A DNA stretch of 64,000 nucleotides from an uncultured Cryomorphaceae bacterium. GTDB taxonomy: Bacteria; Bacteroidota; Bacteroidia; Flavobacteriales; Schleiferiaceae. Made by a program: the position numbers and the translations under genes. The notes under the pieces are model-generated. The model did no database searches and was not told where the DNA came from. It saw only the letters and a program-made list of their open reading frames with translations. Below, piece after piece: positions 1 through 9,306 of this stretch. The stretch lies in the NCBI GenBank assembly GCA_913031435.1, contig CAJWFD010000003.1, positions 36,528-100,527 of the forward strand, given 5' to 3'. Within the stretch, counting starts at the first letter, position 1. Every line of letters starts with the position of its first letter.

Positions 1-1034
1 CTTTAGGTATGGGTGATAGTGTCATCGTTCAAGATCCTGTAAGCAGTATGTTTATTGTAGGTTTTAGCGGCTCAGTTTGGATGACTCGTGGTGCATTAGA
101 CTTCAGTATTACTCCGGATTGGTATAAACTAGCAAATGTCAATGGTACAGTTCAAGCTGTCGAGGTAAGTGCAGATGGAAATTATGCATGGATAGGGACG
201 GAGAGTGGTAGAATTTACCGTATTTCTGGACTTTCAAATGCACGCTCGTACACGTCTTCTGATCTAGATAGTGGTCAGGTAGATGTTCAGGTAGACTTGA
301 TTCAAAGTGTCGCAGGACGAAGGGTAACGAGCATCTCTGTTGATCCTAATAACAATGACCGTGTCTTATTTACTTTGGGTAATTACGGAAATCAGAATTT
401 TGTTTACTACAGTACGAATGCTACTTCGTCTAATGCAAACTTTATTGTTAAAGATGGAAACCTGGGTAACTTCCCCGTCTACTCTTCTACGTTTGATAAA
501 GGGGAAAGTGCAAACGTGATTATAGGAACGGAATTTGGTATTTTCTCTACTGATAATATCAATGTAACGAGTCCTTCATGGAGTACTGATAATTCAGGTC
601 TTGCGAGAGTGCCAGTATTTACGCTGAAACAATACAGAACAAACAAGAGCAGTACCAACGATATAGAGGTAAAAGAAGGTGATATATTCGCGGGTACTTT
701 CGGTCGTGGTACCTTCCAAACAACTAGTCTAATGACTTCGCGTCCAATCAGTGTTCCAGAGAATAGTGGGTTAGATCTTACGGTTGAGGGAATGAAACTT
801 TTCCCTAATCCAGCAGTAGATTATACAACGTTGGAATTGGAGTTGTCAGAAGGAAGTTATACTGCTGAGGTGGTAGACTTGAATGGCCGTACGGTTCGGA
901 CTAGTATAATAAATGCGAGCACTTCTGGTCGTCAAGAATTCAAATTGAATGTTACAGGCCTAAGCAATGGTCTATACATTATTGGGATTCAAGGCAAATC
1001 AGATTCATATTCAAGATTAATGATCGCTCATTAA
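1..1034 (+). CDS. T9SS-exported beta-propeller protein, C-terminal part (5' end outside window)
   Basis: The frame is open to the left edge, so the true start lies outside the window; the first internal Met codon is at 9. The visible 340 residues begin with repeats of the kind found in sortilin/VPS10-like or photosynthesis-factor-like beta-propellers (for example 'SADGNYAWIGTESGRIYRIS'). They end in an ~80-residue T9SS type A sorting domain containing FPNPAVDYTTLELEL, LNGRTVR and LSNGLYIIGI. Such domains direct export across the outer membrane by the type IX system and are then cleaved or used for surface anchoring. Function beyond being a secreted or surface protein cannot be told from this fragment. 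A strong terminator follows directly. Confidence 0.85.
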   Translation, partial: LGMGDSVIVQDPVSSMFIVGFSGSVWMTRGALDFSITPDWYKLANVNGTVQAVEVSADGNYAWIGTESGRIYRISGLSNARSYTSSDLDSGQVDVQVDLIQSVAGRRVTSISVDPNNNDRVLFTLGNYGNQNFVYYSTNATSSNANFIVKDGNLGNFPVYSSTFDKGESANVIIGTEFGIFSTDNINVTSPSWSTDNSGLARVPVFTLKQYRTNKSSTNDIEVKEGDIFAGTFGRGTFQTTSLMTSRPISVPENSGLDLTVEGMKLFPNPAVDYTTLELELSEGSYTAEVVDLNGRTVRTSIINASTSGRQEFKLNVTGLSNGLYIIGIQGKSDSYSRLMIAH

Positions 1035-1049
1035 TTAAACATAACAAGC

Positions 1050-1082
1050 AAAAAAGGCTCCGCAATAGCGGAGCCTTTTTTG
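1050..1082 (+). terminator. Rho-independent terminator of the T9SS gene
   Basis: An 8-bp perfect stem GGCTCCGC / GCGGAGCC (1056-1063 and 1068-1075) with an AATA loop. A run of T follows and a run of A precedes it, so it could also work leftward. Confidence 0.9.
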
Positions 1083-1125
1083 TTTGATACCATCTGAGGT
1101 TATAACTACGAAGTATATTTATCAC

Positions 1126-1665
1126 ATGGATATTGAATTCTTAAAATACCCTATAGGCAAGCCGTCTATTGACTCGGCTGCAGGGGAGGAGCGTATAGAA
1201 AGTAGTATTGCGGTGTTGGGTCGAATGCCAAACCAACTTATGGCTTTTGCCAAAGATATGTCAGTGGAGCAATGGGATGAGCCATATAGAGATGGAGGAT
1301 GGACTCCTAGGCAGTTGGTACACCATATGGCAGATTCCCATATGAATGGATTTAACAGACAGCGATTGGCGGTTACAGCGATTGCTACCCCCGAGGTCCC
1401 TGGCTATTCACAAGATACTTATGCGTTGTTACCTGATTACACCACCGATCCTTTCCTTAGCGTGATATTGCTCGCAAGTCTCCATGAAAGATGGGTGAGT
1501 TTTTTAAATGGAATAACGCCTGCAGGATGGGAGAAAAGTTATTTCCATATGGAGGAAAAGCGTGAATATACCATGAAGGAAAGCGTACAGATGTATGCGT
1601 GGCATGGGCAGCATCACTTGGCACACATTAGGTTAGTTATGGACAGAGCAGGAATATCTACATAG
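1126..1665 (+). CDS. YfiT-family DinB metal-dependent hydrolase / thiol transferase
   Basis: 179 residues from ATG 1126; an in-frame TTG at 1084 would add 14 residues but overlaps the upstream terminator region. DinB superfamily, YfiT branch (putative bacillithiol S-transferase or metal-dependent hydrolase). With the 1126 start the three expected metal ligands fall at His67 (in VHHMADSHMN), His160 and His164 (in AWHGQHHLAH). These are the positions I recall for Bacillus subtilis YfiT, which supports this start. A cytoplasmic four-helix protein, probably in thiol detoxification; the substrate is not known. It is a single gene facing the leftward TlpA/gatB unit. Confidence 0.85.
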   Translation: MDIEFLKYPIGKPSIDSAAGEERIESSIAVLGRMPNQLMAFAKDMSVEQWDEPYRDGGWTPRQLVHHMADSHMNGFNRQRLAVTAIATPEVPGYSQDTYALLPDYTTDPFLSVILLASLHERWVSFLNGITPAGWEKSYFHMEEKREYTMKESVQMYAWHGQHHLAHIRLVMDRAGIST

Positions 1666-1685
1666 GAACCTGTTCTGTTTAAGTA

Positions 1686-2813
1686 TCACAGTTTTAATTC
1701 TTTTAGTGAAGTCACCCTTTGCGTAATTATCCCATCAATTACTTTGAAATAAACCGGAAGCTCACGTAGACCTAAAGATTGGATGATGATACTTCTAGAC
1801 CCTCCGAGATCACTCAAATGTGTTCCTTTTAGTTCATCTACCACAATTGCTTCGTACCACTCACCTAGCGGACTGCGCTGTTGAGGAAGACCGTCTAGAG
1901 AAAGGAACATCCAGTTGTTGATATCATTTGATTTAGCGTATCCTTTCAACTCGGTTCTACAAGGTGCGCACCATGAGGCCCAGATGGCAATGACTTGATT
2001 GTCAAGGCTCATTTTCGGAATATTGGTCAATGCTCCTTGGGGCGTTTCCAAGGTCAATTCAGGAAATGGATGGCCAGGAATAAATTTCTCAGCTGCCTCT
2101 TCGACGATTAAAGTGAATTGATAGGTTTCTTCAAATTCATTGACCCAGAGTCTGAAGGCAGCGACGTCAGCACTTCCTGCGTAAGCGGAATCCAACGCGT
2201 CAGCCATGTTACTCAATGCATCTCTATCCACCATATAGTCGATCACAGGCTTGTTGCCAATTCTATGGTAGATGGCCATTAGATTAGATAGCAGTGCTGG
2301 CGCCTTCATGATGCTGTCAACAATACGACCACGATAGACATCCGCATAAGTAAAGAAGGCGCTATCTAATGCCTTTAGACCATTGAATGTGCTACTGTCA
2401 ATGTAGGTTTCTTTTATTACGTCTAAACTGTCTATAAACCTTAGAAGGTCAAGCTGCATTTTACGTTGAGTGGCAAGCCAATTATTTTCTCTGTCTCCGC
2501 GTATGTAACCCTGACGGTTAATATGTAAGTGTTTTGTTTGTGGTCCTACAATTGCGTGTACCACCGGCAGCTCGCCTTCGAGAGGAATGAAGCTTATCAT
2601 TCTCAAGGTATCGAAAGCAATCTCAAAAACATCATTGCCAGATATACCGAGCGTATCTACTGTATTAAAAGTGCCGTCGGGTTGACGCATCTGAACGGTA
2701 TAACTACCCTGCTGAGTTGAGTCAAAGTGAATAAGGGTATTGCCCTGTTTTGTACAAGAATGTAGGAACAGTAAAACCGTGATAAACCCAAGCGAAAAAA
2801 TGAGGTTACGCAT
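1686..2813 (-). CDS. TlpA-family thioredoxin-like lipoprotein
   Basis: 375 residues. The N-terminus is a lipoprotein signal with lipobox LHSC (Cys20), so the protein is probably anchored in a membrane and faces the periplasm. Residues ~25-120 resemble the DUF4369-type domain that often precedes thioredoxin folds in Bacteroidota. The C-terminal thioredoxin domain has the active site WCAPCR (Cys282, Cys285) and the cis-proline in ELPVYF (~352). Expected role: reduction or isomerisation of periplasmic disulfides, or cytochrome c maturation. Its start overlaps the end of gatB by 8 bp, so the two are probably co-transcribed although functionally unrelated. Confidence 0.85.
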   Translation of the reverse strand: MRNLIFSLGFITVLLFLHSCTKQGNTLIHFDSTQQGSYTVQMRQPDGTFNTVDTLGISGNDVFEIAFDTLRMISFIPLEGELPVVHAIVGPQTKHLHINRQGYIRGDRENNWLATQRKMQLDLLRFIDSLDVIKETYIDSSTFNGLKALDSAFFTYADVYRGRIVDSIMKAPALLSNLMAIYHRIGNKPVIDYMVDRDALSNMADALDSAYAGSADVAAFRLWVNEFEETYQFTLIVEEAAEKFIPGHPFPELTLETPQGALTNIPKMSLDNQVIAIWASWCAPCRTELKGYAKSNDINNWMFLSLDGLPQQRSPLGEWYEAIVVDELKGTHLSDLGGSRSIIIQSLGLRELPVYFKVIDGIITQRVTSLKELKL

Positions 2814-4260
2814 CTAATTTTTCCCTTAATAAGGCACTTGCTTTTTTAGGATCCGCACTTCCCTGACTGTATTTCATGACTTCACCCATGAACAGTCCAA
2901 TCAAGCCTTTTTTTCCTTCTTGGTACTCTTTTATTTTATCTGGATAGGCACCTAATGCTTGATCTACCCATTGGGACAATTGATCCGCATCGCCCTGTTG
3001 CAACCATCCATTTCTTTCACAAAGTAATTTTGGGTTCGCGTTGGGCTCAATTAATAGGGCAGGGAAAAGTTTTTGATTTGCAGTTGTTGTAGAAATTTGA
3101 CCTTCATCTACAAGGGCAATAACTGTTGCAAGCTGTGCGGGTGATACCGGAAAAAGAGCGATGTCCACACTTTGTTCGTTCATCCAACTTTTAATTGGAC
3201 CAATCATCATGTTTGTCGCTGCCTTATAGTTCGTGGTATGCATAATCATCTGCTCAAAAAATAAAGCAAACTCCTTATTATCGGTTAGGACAAAGGCATC
3301 GTATTCACTTAATTTAAGCTCTTGAGTATATTTTTTAAATAGCTCGTAAGGGAGCAGTGGCATTTGCGTTCGGACATCATTTACATAGCTCTTAGGAATA
3401 ACGACAGGCACAAGATCTGGCTCAGGGAAGTAACGATAGTCATGTGCGTCTTCTTTGATTCGTAAGCCAATAGTTTTATTCTTTGCTGCGTCATAAGTAC
3501 GTGTCTGCTGTTGTATACTCTCTCCAGACTCGATCATATCTATTTGACGAATTACCTCATAATCGATTGCCTTCTGAACGTTACGGAAGGAATTCATATT
3601 CTTCACTTCTACTTTAGTTCCAAACTTTTCTACTCCCTTTTTTCGGACTGATATATTAAGGTCACAACGAAGAGATCCTTCCTCCATATTGCCATCGGAG
3701 ATATCCAGGTAACGCACTAGTTTTCTGATTTCACTTAGATAACTGTAAGCTTCTTCGCCATCTTTAATTTCTGGTTCTGAGACCATTTCTAGCAATGGAA
3801 TCCCCGCACGATTTAAGTCAACTAGGGTGTTGAATGGGTCAATATCGTGTATACTTTTCCCTGAATCCTCTTCCATATGGATTCTGGTCAGGTTGATGTT
3901 CTTGTCAGTACCCTTTGCAGTTTTAATACGAATGAAACCACCGGTACAGATGGGAGTAGTATCCTGGGTGATTTGATAGCCCTTTGGAAGATCTGCATAA
4001 AAGTAATTTTTACGCGCAAATTGATTCCGTTCTCTAATGTCACAGTCACAAGCGATCCCCAATTTAACGGCGTAATTGACTACGTCTTTATTGAACATTG
4101 GCAATGTACCTGGGTGACCTAGGCTAATGGGGCTTACTTGCGAATTGGGTGAAGCACCATAAGAGGTAGCATCGCCACAATAAGCCTTGCTTTTTGTGCT
4201 TAACTGAACATGAACTTCAAGACCAATTACGGGTTCGTAAGTGTCGTAAATACTAGGCAT
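2806..4260 (-). CDS. gatB: Aspartyl/glutamyl-tRNA(Asn/Gln) amidotransferase subunit B
   Basis: 484 residues, the usual length for GatB. It is the kinase/tRNA-binding subunit of GatCAB, which converts Glu-tRNA(Gln) or Asp-tRNA(Asn) to the correct amide. Signature stretches are visible: VIGLEVHVQL at the N-terminus, LVDLNRAGIPLLEMVSEPEI, MEEGSLRCDLNISVR, KVEVKNMNSFRNV and DYRYFPEPDLVP. The C-terminal ~100 residues form the YqeY-like tail domain (MGEVMKYSQGSADPKKASAL). gatA and gatC are not in the window. It is the first gene of a two-gene leftward unit with the TlpA lipoprotein. Confidence 0.97.
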   Translation of the reverse strand: MPSIYDTYEPVIGLEVHVQLSTKSKAYCGDATSYGASPNSQVSPISLGHPGTLPMFNKDVVNYAVKLGIACDCDIRERNQFARKNYFYADLPKGYQITQDTTPICTGGFIRIKTAKGTDKNINLTRIHMEEDSGKSIHDIDPFNTLVDLNRAGIPLLEMVSEPEIKDGEEAYSYLSEIRKLVRYLDISDGNMEEGSLRCDLNISVRKKGVEKFGTKVEVKNMNSFRNVQKAIDYEVIRQIDMIESGESIQQQTRTYDAAKNKTIGLRIKEDAHDYRYFPEPDLVPVVIPKSYVNDVRTQMPLLPYELFKKYTQELKLSEYDAFVLTDNKEFALFFEQMIMHTTNYKAATNMMIGPIKSWMNEQSVDIALFPVSPAQLATVIALVDEGQISTTTANQKLFPALLIEPNANPKLLCERNGWLQQGDADQLSQWVDQALGAYPDKIKEYQEGKKGLIGLFMGEVMKYSQGSADPKKASALLREKLDA

Positions 4261-4283
4261 AGCATGATGGTTAGTCGGCTAAT

Positions 4284-5312
4284 TTACGCTTTTCGACTTG
4301 ATTTTTTAAGTCGATTATTAGAGACATACTCAATCCTTTCTACCATTGCTTCAAGCAGGGTAGAATTGTCATAGCTTGAGACAGGTTCTGTGTCCCAAAC
4401 ACTTAGTGTTATTGGCGAATTTGATTGGGAAATAAGTGCTTCAATTTTAGAGACATCTTTCGTGGTGCAATGCACATGATAGTTGTAAGAAGCACTTCTT
4501 TTCTCCATGATTTTCAGGTCTTTAGAGCTGTAGTTGTAATGGTCTTTATAACTTAACATATCGACGCTGGATAGCCCTATTTCATTTTTAAGATGGTCAG
4601 AAAATTCATCATTATTAGCCAACCCACTCACCAGGAGTCCGGGAAGACGTGTTCCTCGTATTAATTTGATTTTTAATTTAAAATGAAATAAATCCGTTTC
4701 CATGGAATATCCATTCGGTATGGCGTTTCCAAGTACTACAATCGCATCACATTTCGAATGAGGGACCTGTCTTAACCTACCTGTGGGCAATAATGTATCC
4801 ATCCAAAAGGGAGAAGAACTTTTTGTACAAACGACCTTGAAATCAATATGTAACGGGTAATGTTGTAATCCATCATCTAAAACCAGTATAGGTTTATTCA
4901 GTTTCTGCAAAGCACAATATTGCGCAGCGAGAGTACATGCTTTTATTCGATCTTTTCCAATGACCACTGGAAAGAATTCCGAATGAAATTTAGCTTCGTC
5001 ACCTACGGCTTTTGCGGTATGTTCCGTATGTACCAGGGTCGCAACTTTATTCAGCTCGCCTCTATAACCTCTACTTACAATAACAGGTGAATAGCCTGCG
5101 CTAGACAGCGCCTTAGCAGTCCATTGAACCATGGGTGTTTTTCCAGTTCCGCCTGCTTGGAAATTACCGATGCAAATTGAAGGCACTAGGGTAGACGTTG
5201 TTTTCTTCCCGCGCCACAACTGATCAAGTTGCTGTAAGGCAAAATAAACAGATTGAAATGGCCACGAAAAACGACCCAGGTAATTCCTTCTATTTGAATC
5301 TATCTGGATCAC
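4284..5312 (-). CDS. lpxK: Tetraacyldisaccharide 4'-kinase (lipid A)
   Basis: 342 residues from GTG 5312. LpxK phosphorylates the 4' position of the lipid A disaccharide at the inner membrane. Walker A is GNFQAGGTGKTP near residue 50; GDEAKFHSEFFPVVIGKDR and LDDGLQH are also typical. An earlier in-frame Met (5375) would overlap miaA by 67 bp. The GTG at 5312 overlaps the miaA stop in a GTGA arrangement and gives the short N-terminus normal for Bacteroidota LpxK (SWPFQSVYFALQQL), so I prefer it. Translation is probably coupled to miaA. Confidence 0.93.
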   Translation of the reverse strand: MIQIDSNRRNYLGRFSWPFQSVYFALQQLDQLWRGKKTTSTLVPSICIGNFQAGGTGKTPMVQWTAKALSSAGYSPVIVSRGYRGELNKVATLVHTEHTAKAVGDEAKFHSEFFPVVIGKDRIKACTLAAQYCALQKLNKPILVLDDGLQHYPLHIDFKVVCTKSSSPFWMDTLLPTGRLRQVPHSKCDAIVVLGNAIPNGYSMETDLFHFKLKIKLIRGTRLPGLLVSGLANNDEFSDHLKNEIGLSSVDMLSYKDHYNYSSKDLKIMEKRSASYNYHVHCTTKDVSKIEALISQSNSPITLSVWDTEPVSSYDNSTLLEAMVERIEYVSNNRLKKSSRKA

Positions 5313-6214
5313 TTCACAAGACCAGCCTCGCGCAAGAGTTCCTCTTGCTTGTTTAGATCGGTTGGTTTTATCCAATGAGCACCCGTAAAACGTTTAAAAT
5401 AGGTCATCTGCCTTTTTGCATATCTACGGCCGAATTGCTGGATCAGCTCTGTGGTGCGGTCGATGTCATATTCACCTTTGAAATAAGGCCACCATTCTCT
5501 ATATCCTACGGTTTGAAGCGCGGGTAGTTCCTGATGTTCTGCTAAGCCGCGAGCTTCATCCTCAAGACCTTGGGTGATCATGCTGTGTACACGTTCGTTA
5601 ATTCGACCGTATAATTCTTCCCTATCCATTTCTAGTACCCAATTCACGATTTTAAACGGACGTTCTTTAGGTGTGTGGTGTAACTGTTCACTATATGTTT
5701 TTCCAGAAGCATAGATTACTTCAAGGGCACGAATTACTCTACGGGAGTTTCGCGCATCTACTTTAGCTGCATGTTTTGGATCTTTTTCACGAAGTTCTTT
5801 CATCAATTCCCACAAGCCTTCTGTTTCTGCACGTGCCTCTAGTTCGGCTTTGATAATGGCATCTGTAGGTAACGGATCTAAACCATGAAGTAACGCGTCA
5901 ATATACATTCCGGATCCACCGACAGCAATAACGACATCATGCTCTTTATAAAGCTCCTCTAACTTATCTAAGGCGAATTGTTCAAATTGACCCGCTGTTG
6001 TTCCTTCCACTACACTACGATCAGCTAAAAAGTAATGAGGTACGCTTGCGAGTTCTTCTTTAGAGGGAGGGGCAGAACCTATCGCCAGCTCACTGTAACA
6101 TTGACGACTGTCCGTGGAGATGATAGGGCAATTGAAATGGGCTGCCCAATGTAGTGCTGTTGCTGTCTTTCCTACTGCTGTAGGTCCACAGATGTTCAAT
6201 AAAGTTTTTGTCAT
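5309..6214 (-). CDS. miaA: tRNA dimethylallyltransferase
   Basis: 301 residues. MiaA adds a dimethylallyl group to A37 of tRNAs that read codons beginning with U. The P-loop is GPTAVGKT at the N-terminus, followed by STDSRQCYSEL (catalytic Asp and substrate contacts), VGGSGMYIDALLHG, RNSRRVIRALEV and the C-terminal QTVGYREWWPYFKGE and YAKRQMTYFKR motifs. Length is normal. It lies four bases downstream of the ion-channel gene and overlaps lpxK by four bases. Confidence 0.97.
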   Translation of the reverse strand: MTKTLLNICGPTAVGKTATALHWAAHFNCPIISTDSRQCYSELAIGSAPPSKEELASVPHYFLADRSVVEGTTAGQFEQFALDKLEELYKEHDVVIAVGGSGMYIDALLHGLDPLPTDAIIKAELEARAETEGLWELMKELREKDPKHAAKVDARNSRRVIRALEVIYASGKTYSEQLHHTPKERPFKIVNWVLEMDREELYGRINERVHSMITQGLEDEARGLAEHQELPALQTVGYREWWPYFKGEYDIDRTTELIQQFGRRYAKRQMTYFKRFTGAHWIKPTDLNKQEELLREAGLVK

Positions 6215-6218
6215 TTAG

Positions 6219-7025
6219 TTAAAGTTGAGTACCGCAGTTAGAACAAAATTTATGCTCAGCTGTGAGACTGTGGTTGCAAGAATTACAAAGTAAAGAATCA
6301 GTTTTTGTAACGTTGTTAGTGGTTAAATCTACGGTAACTATGCCTGTAGGTACTGCAATAATGGCATACCCTAAAATCATAATAACGGAAGCTAATAGTT
6401 GGCCAATCACCGTTGAGGGCGCAATATCGCCATAACCAACCGTAGTTAGTGTCACAATTGCCCAATATATACTCAATGGGATAGAAGTAAATCCATTTTC
6501 TGGTCCTTCAATAGCGTACATGAAGGTTCCCATGATTATACATAGCAGCACCACAGTGAAAAGAAATACTCCAATCTTCCTACTGGAACGCACGAGACTT
6601 TGTAGTAGTAAATTACTTTCAAGTAAGAATCTGCTGAGTTTAAGTACACGAAAAATACGGAGTAACCTCAGTGAACGAATAATAGTAAATGTTGCGGATC
6701 CTGGCAGCAGTACGCTTAAATAGAAGGGCAGTATGGAAAGTAGATCAATCACGCCGTAGAACGATCGTGTGTATAATTTCGTTGAAGGGCTAGACCACAA
6801 CCTTAACAAATATTCAATGGTAAAGATTAACGTTGTAGTAGATTCTATGATCCAAAATATTTTCAAGTACTCGGAGACTTGAAACCTTGGTATACTTTCG
6901 AGCATAATACTAAACACACTGAATCCGATAACCACGAATAATGCGATGTCAAAAGCCTTACCAGCTCTTGTATTGGCCTCGAAAATAATGCGGTAAATAG
7001 AATTACGCAGCGTAGATTTGATCAT
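6219..7025 (-). CDS. Voltage-gated-type potassium channel with C-terminal zinc ribbon
   Basis: 268 residues. Six hydrophobic segments are visible, with an arginine-rich S4-like helix (RSLRLLRIFRVLKL, 117-130), a pore helix and the K+ filter TVGYGD (195-200). The inner helix ends at ~230 and the last 22 residues hold a CxxC...CxxC zinc ribbon (Cys247, 250, 261, 264). Six-TM prokaryotic Kv-like channels (ion_trans family) are known; the short cytoplasmic zinc ribbon replaces the longer RCK or cNMP domains of other channels. The start codon abuts the divergent small gene (CATATG palindrome at 7023-7028). Confidence 0.88.
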   Translation of the reverse strand: MIKSTLRNSIYRIIFEANTRAGKAFDIALFVVIGFSVFSIMLESIPRFQVSEYLKIFWIIESTTTLIFTIEYLLRLWSSPSTKLYTRSFYGVIDLLSILPFYLSVLLPGSATFTIIRSLRLLRIFRVLKLSRFLLESNLLLQSLVRSSRKIGVFLFTVVLLCIIMGTFMYAIEGPENGFTSIPLSIYWAIVTLTTVGYGDIAPSTVIGQLLASVIMILGYAIIAVPTGIVTVDLTTNNVTKTDSLLCNSCNHSLTAEHKFCSNCGTQL

Positions 7026-7070
7026 ATGTGGATTAAAGTACGTAAATTTAAAAGGAACACTGTTACTACC

Positions 7071-7358
7071 ATGACTGCTTTACCCAAAGACATTTCAAGA
7101 TTGCAAACTGCGCTTCTCCGCTTTGAAAAAGGAGAGGTGTTGCAATCGTTAGGAGAGGTGTCTCAGCGTGCGGAAGCTATTCATAAGGCAACCTATTTGG
7201 GCAACCTTAAGCATACCAAAGTGTCCATCTTATTCTCTGCTCAGAACGAATTGTTTACGGTGAATACCACTATTTGGTTGCACTACAATGGCGAGATATT
7301 TCTGAAAGATGATGTGAAATTACCCGTAGAGAGAGTTTTAGCTATCTATTTTTATTAA
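7071..7358 (+). CDS. Conserved-looking small protein of unknown function
   Basis: 95 residues from ATG 7071. An in-frame ATG at 7026 would add 15 residues but lies base-to-base against the divergent channel gene and leaves no room for a promoter. TAAATTTA at about 7051-7058 could be the -7 element for the shorter start. The product is soluble and mixed alpha/beta, with a predicted N-terminal helix (ISRLQTALLRFEKGEVLQ) and a strand-rich C-terminal half (TKVSILFSAQ, NTTIWLHYNGEIFLK). I do not recognise the family. It converges with and overlaps by four bases the leftward acidic protein gene. Confidence 0.55.
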   Translation: MTALPKDISRLQTALLRFEKGEVLQSLGEVSQRAEAIHKATYLGNLKHTKVSILFSAQNELFTVNTTIWLHYNGEIFLKDDVKLPVERVLAIYFY

Positions 7359-7888
7359 TAGTAATCTTCATCACTTTGCGTGTCATCATCACTTTTTTCT
7401 GGTAAAGCACCTGAATCTAAATCATCCAAGCCATATAGCGCTGTAAGTTCTGCTTCAGACATTTCTGAAGGATCTGCCGTTGCTTGGGTTGTTTCAGTAG
7501 GCTTCTTCTCAGGTAACTCTCCCACACTGGATAGAATTACAAAATCTTCAAATCCTTCTTCCTCGTCTTCTTTGGTCTTTTCGATGTAGAAGATGTTCAT
7601 GTCTAAAAAATTATAGACATAAAGACCATGAGAGGTGGCTTTAAAGAAATCGCTTACCGTGATGGTTTCCATGCTTGAACCATTATCATCCATAGCAAAC
7701 ATCGGGAGTTCTTCGCCTTGATCCCATGTGGAGGTGCTGTAGAAAAAACTTCCCATTTCTCCTGATTCAAGTCCGAAGCAGGTAAATAGCTGTTCGTGAA
7801 GTGACCGCATTGTCGCACTTCCCTTAATACGCACTTCTTTTAAAATTGTTTCTTCTGTATCAGCAATGACCCTTAGAAATACTTCCAT
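7355..7888 (-). CDS. Acidic pRiA4b ORF-3-like protein
   Basis: 177 residues. The first ~120 resemble the plasmid pRiA4b ORF-3 family (MEVFLRVIADTEETILKEVRI; LHEQLFTCFGLESGEMGSFF; FLDMNIFYIEK), a small beta-grasp-like fold of unknown role common in Bacteroidota chromosomes. The C-terminal ~50 residues are very acidic and low in complexity (DDLDSGALPEKSDDDTQSDE), probably disordered. Two bases separate it from cca upstream, so it is likely expressed with it. The family resemblance is from pattern memory, not a search. Confidence 0.6.
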   Translation of the reverse strand: MEVFLRVIADTEETILKEVRIKGSATMRSLHEQLFTCFGLESGEMGSFFYSTSTWDQGEELPMFAMDDNGSSMETITVSDFFKATSHGLYVYNFLDMNIFYIEKTKEDEEEGFEDFVILSSVGELPEKKPTETTQATADPSEMSEAELTALYGLDDLDSGALPEKSDDDTQSDEDYY

Positions 7889-7890
7889 AA

Positions 7891-9306
7891 TTATATATTC
7901 AGTCCTAGTTTCTTTGCAGCGACATCCATTTTTTGGATGGCAGCGTCTTTTTCATTTGGAATTTCGCCTTCCAAAATGGCCTCTTTTATCAATTCTTTAA
8001 GCTGCCCAATTGCTCTACCAGGACCAATATTGTAACGTTTCATGATTTCCTCACCGCTTACGGGCGGTTGGAAATTTCTGAGATGATCGCGCTCTTCGAC
8101 TTCTTTGAACTTACGTCGTACCACCTTAAAGTTGTTCAAGTATCGACGTTTTTTTCGTTCATTTTTAGTGGTTAAATCTGCCTCACACAAGAGCATTAAA
8201 TCTTCTACATCATCACCGGCATCAAACAACAAGCGGCGTACAGCGCTGTCAGTAACATCTTGATCTACCAACGAGGCAGGCCTAGAACTCATTTGCACCA
8301 TTTTTATGACATATTTCATGCGAGCATCGGTAGGGAGGTGTAAACGCTTGAAGATTTTGGGGACCATTCTTCCTCCAAGAAATTCATGACCTCTAAACGT
8401 CCAACCATTTGGTTTAATGAATTTTTTAGTCTTAGGTTTTCCTATATCGTGTAGTAAGGCAGCCCAACGCAACCACAGATTCGGTGAAGTCTTAGCTAAG
8501 TTATCTACCACCTCTAGGGTATGGTAGAAATTGTCTTTATGAAGGTGCCCTTCAATTTCTTCTACACCCTGTAACGCTTGTATCTCAGGTAGAATATGTG
8601 GTAATATACCCGTAGTGTATAGCAAGCCTAGTCCATAGCTTGGTTTACTAACTTCCATGATTTTATTCAACTCTTGACTTACGCGTTCCGGCGCAACGAT
8701 ACTCACTCTATTTCCTAGTTTACGTATGCTTATAAGAGAGGCACTGTCGATTTTGAAATTTAGTTGAGCGGCAAATCGAACAGCTCTCATCATCCTTAGC
8801 GGATCATCATCAAAAGTTTTATCGGGGTTTAATGGAGTGCGAAGTAGCTTTTTCGCTAGATCAGCTATGCCGTCGAAAGGATCTATTAATTCGCCCCAAA
8901 GATTGGCATTAAGACTAATAGCCATTGCATTTATTGTGAAGTCCCTTCTATTTTGATCGTCTGCTAATGTTCCGTCTTCAACGATGGGATTCCGACTGTC
9001 TCTCTGATAACTCTCTTTACGGGCACCTACGAATTCAAGATCTACACCCTTGTGGTTCATATGTGCGGTTCCAAAACTTTTGAATACACTCAGTTTTGGT
9101 CGAGGCGATAACTTTTTTTGTACTGCTTTAGCCAATTCAATTCCACTACCTACAGTGACAAAGTCAAGATCCATTTTAATAGGACGGTCTAAAAACTTAT
9201 CCCTTACAAACCCACCAACCACATAACAGGGCATGCCTAACTCATCCGCTGTTTGTCCTACAGTTGAGAAAACATCTCTATCCAAAAAGTCAGCATATGA
9301 AGTCAT
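7891..9306 (-). CDS. cca: CCA tRNA nucleotidyltransferase with HD domain
   Basis: 471 residues from ATG 9306, which overlaps the upstream stop as TAATG; a longer frame to 9411 is not credible. A class II nucleotidyltransferase head: VVGGFVRDKFL, catalytic DLDF, RRDFTINAMA and DDPLRMMRAVRFAAQL. A central HD phosphohydrolase-type domain follows (WAALLHDIGKP). The enzyme adds or repairs the 3' CCA of tRNAs. This matters here because the tRNA-His gene at 58120 does not encode CCA. Confidence 0.93.
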   Translation of the reverse strand: MTSYADFLDRDVFSTVGQTADELGMPCYVVGGFVRDKFLDRPIKMDLDFVTVGSGIELAKAVQKKLSPRPKLSVFKSFGTAHMNHKGVDLEFVGARKESYQRDSRNPIVEDGTLADDQNRRDFTINAMAISLNANLWGELIDPFDGIADLAKKLLRTPLNPDKTFDDDPLRMMRAVRFAAQLNFKIDSASLISIRKLGNRVSIVAPERVSQELNKIMEVSKPSYGLGLLYTTGILPHILPEIQALQGVEEIEGHLHKDNFYHTLEVVDNLAKTSPNLWLRWAALLHDIGKPKTKKFIKPNGWTFRGHEFLGGRMVPKIFKRLHLPTDARMKYVIKMVQMSSRPASLVDQDVTDSAVRRLLFDAGDDVEDLMLLCEADLTTKNERKKRRYLNNFKVVRRKFKEVEERDHLRNFQPPVSGEEIMKRYNIGPGRAIGQLKELIKEAILEGEIPNEKDAAIQKMDVAAKKLGLNI

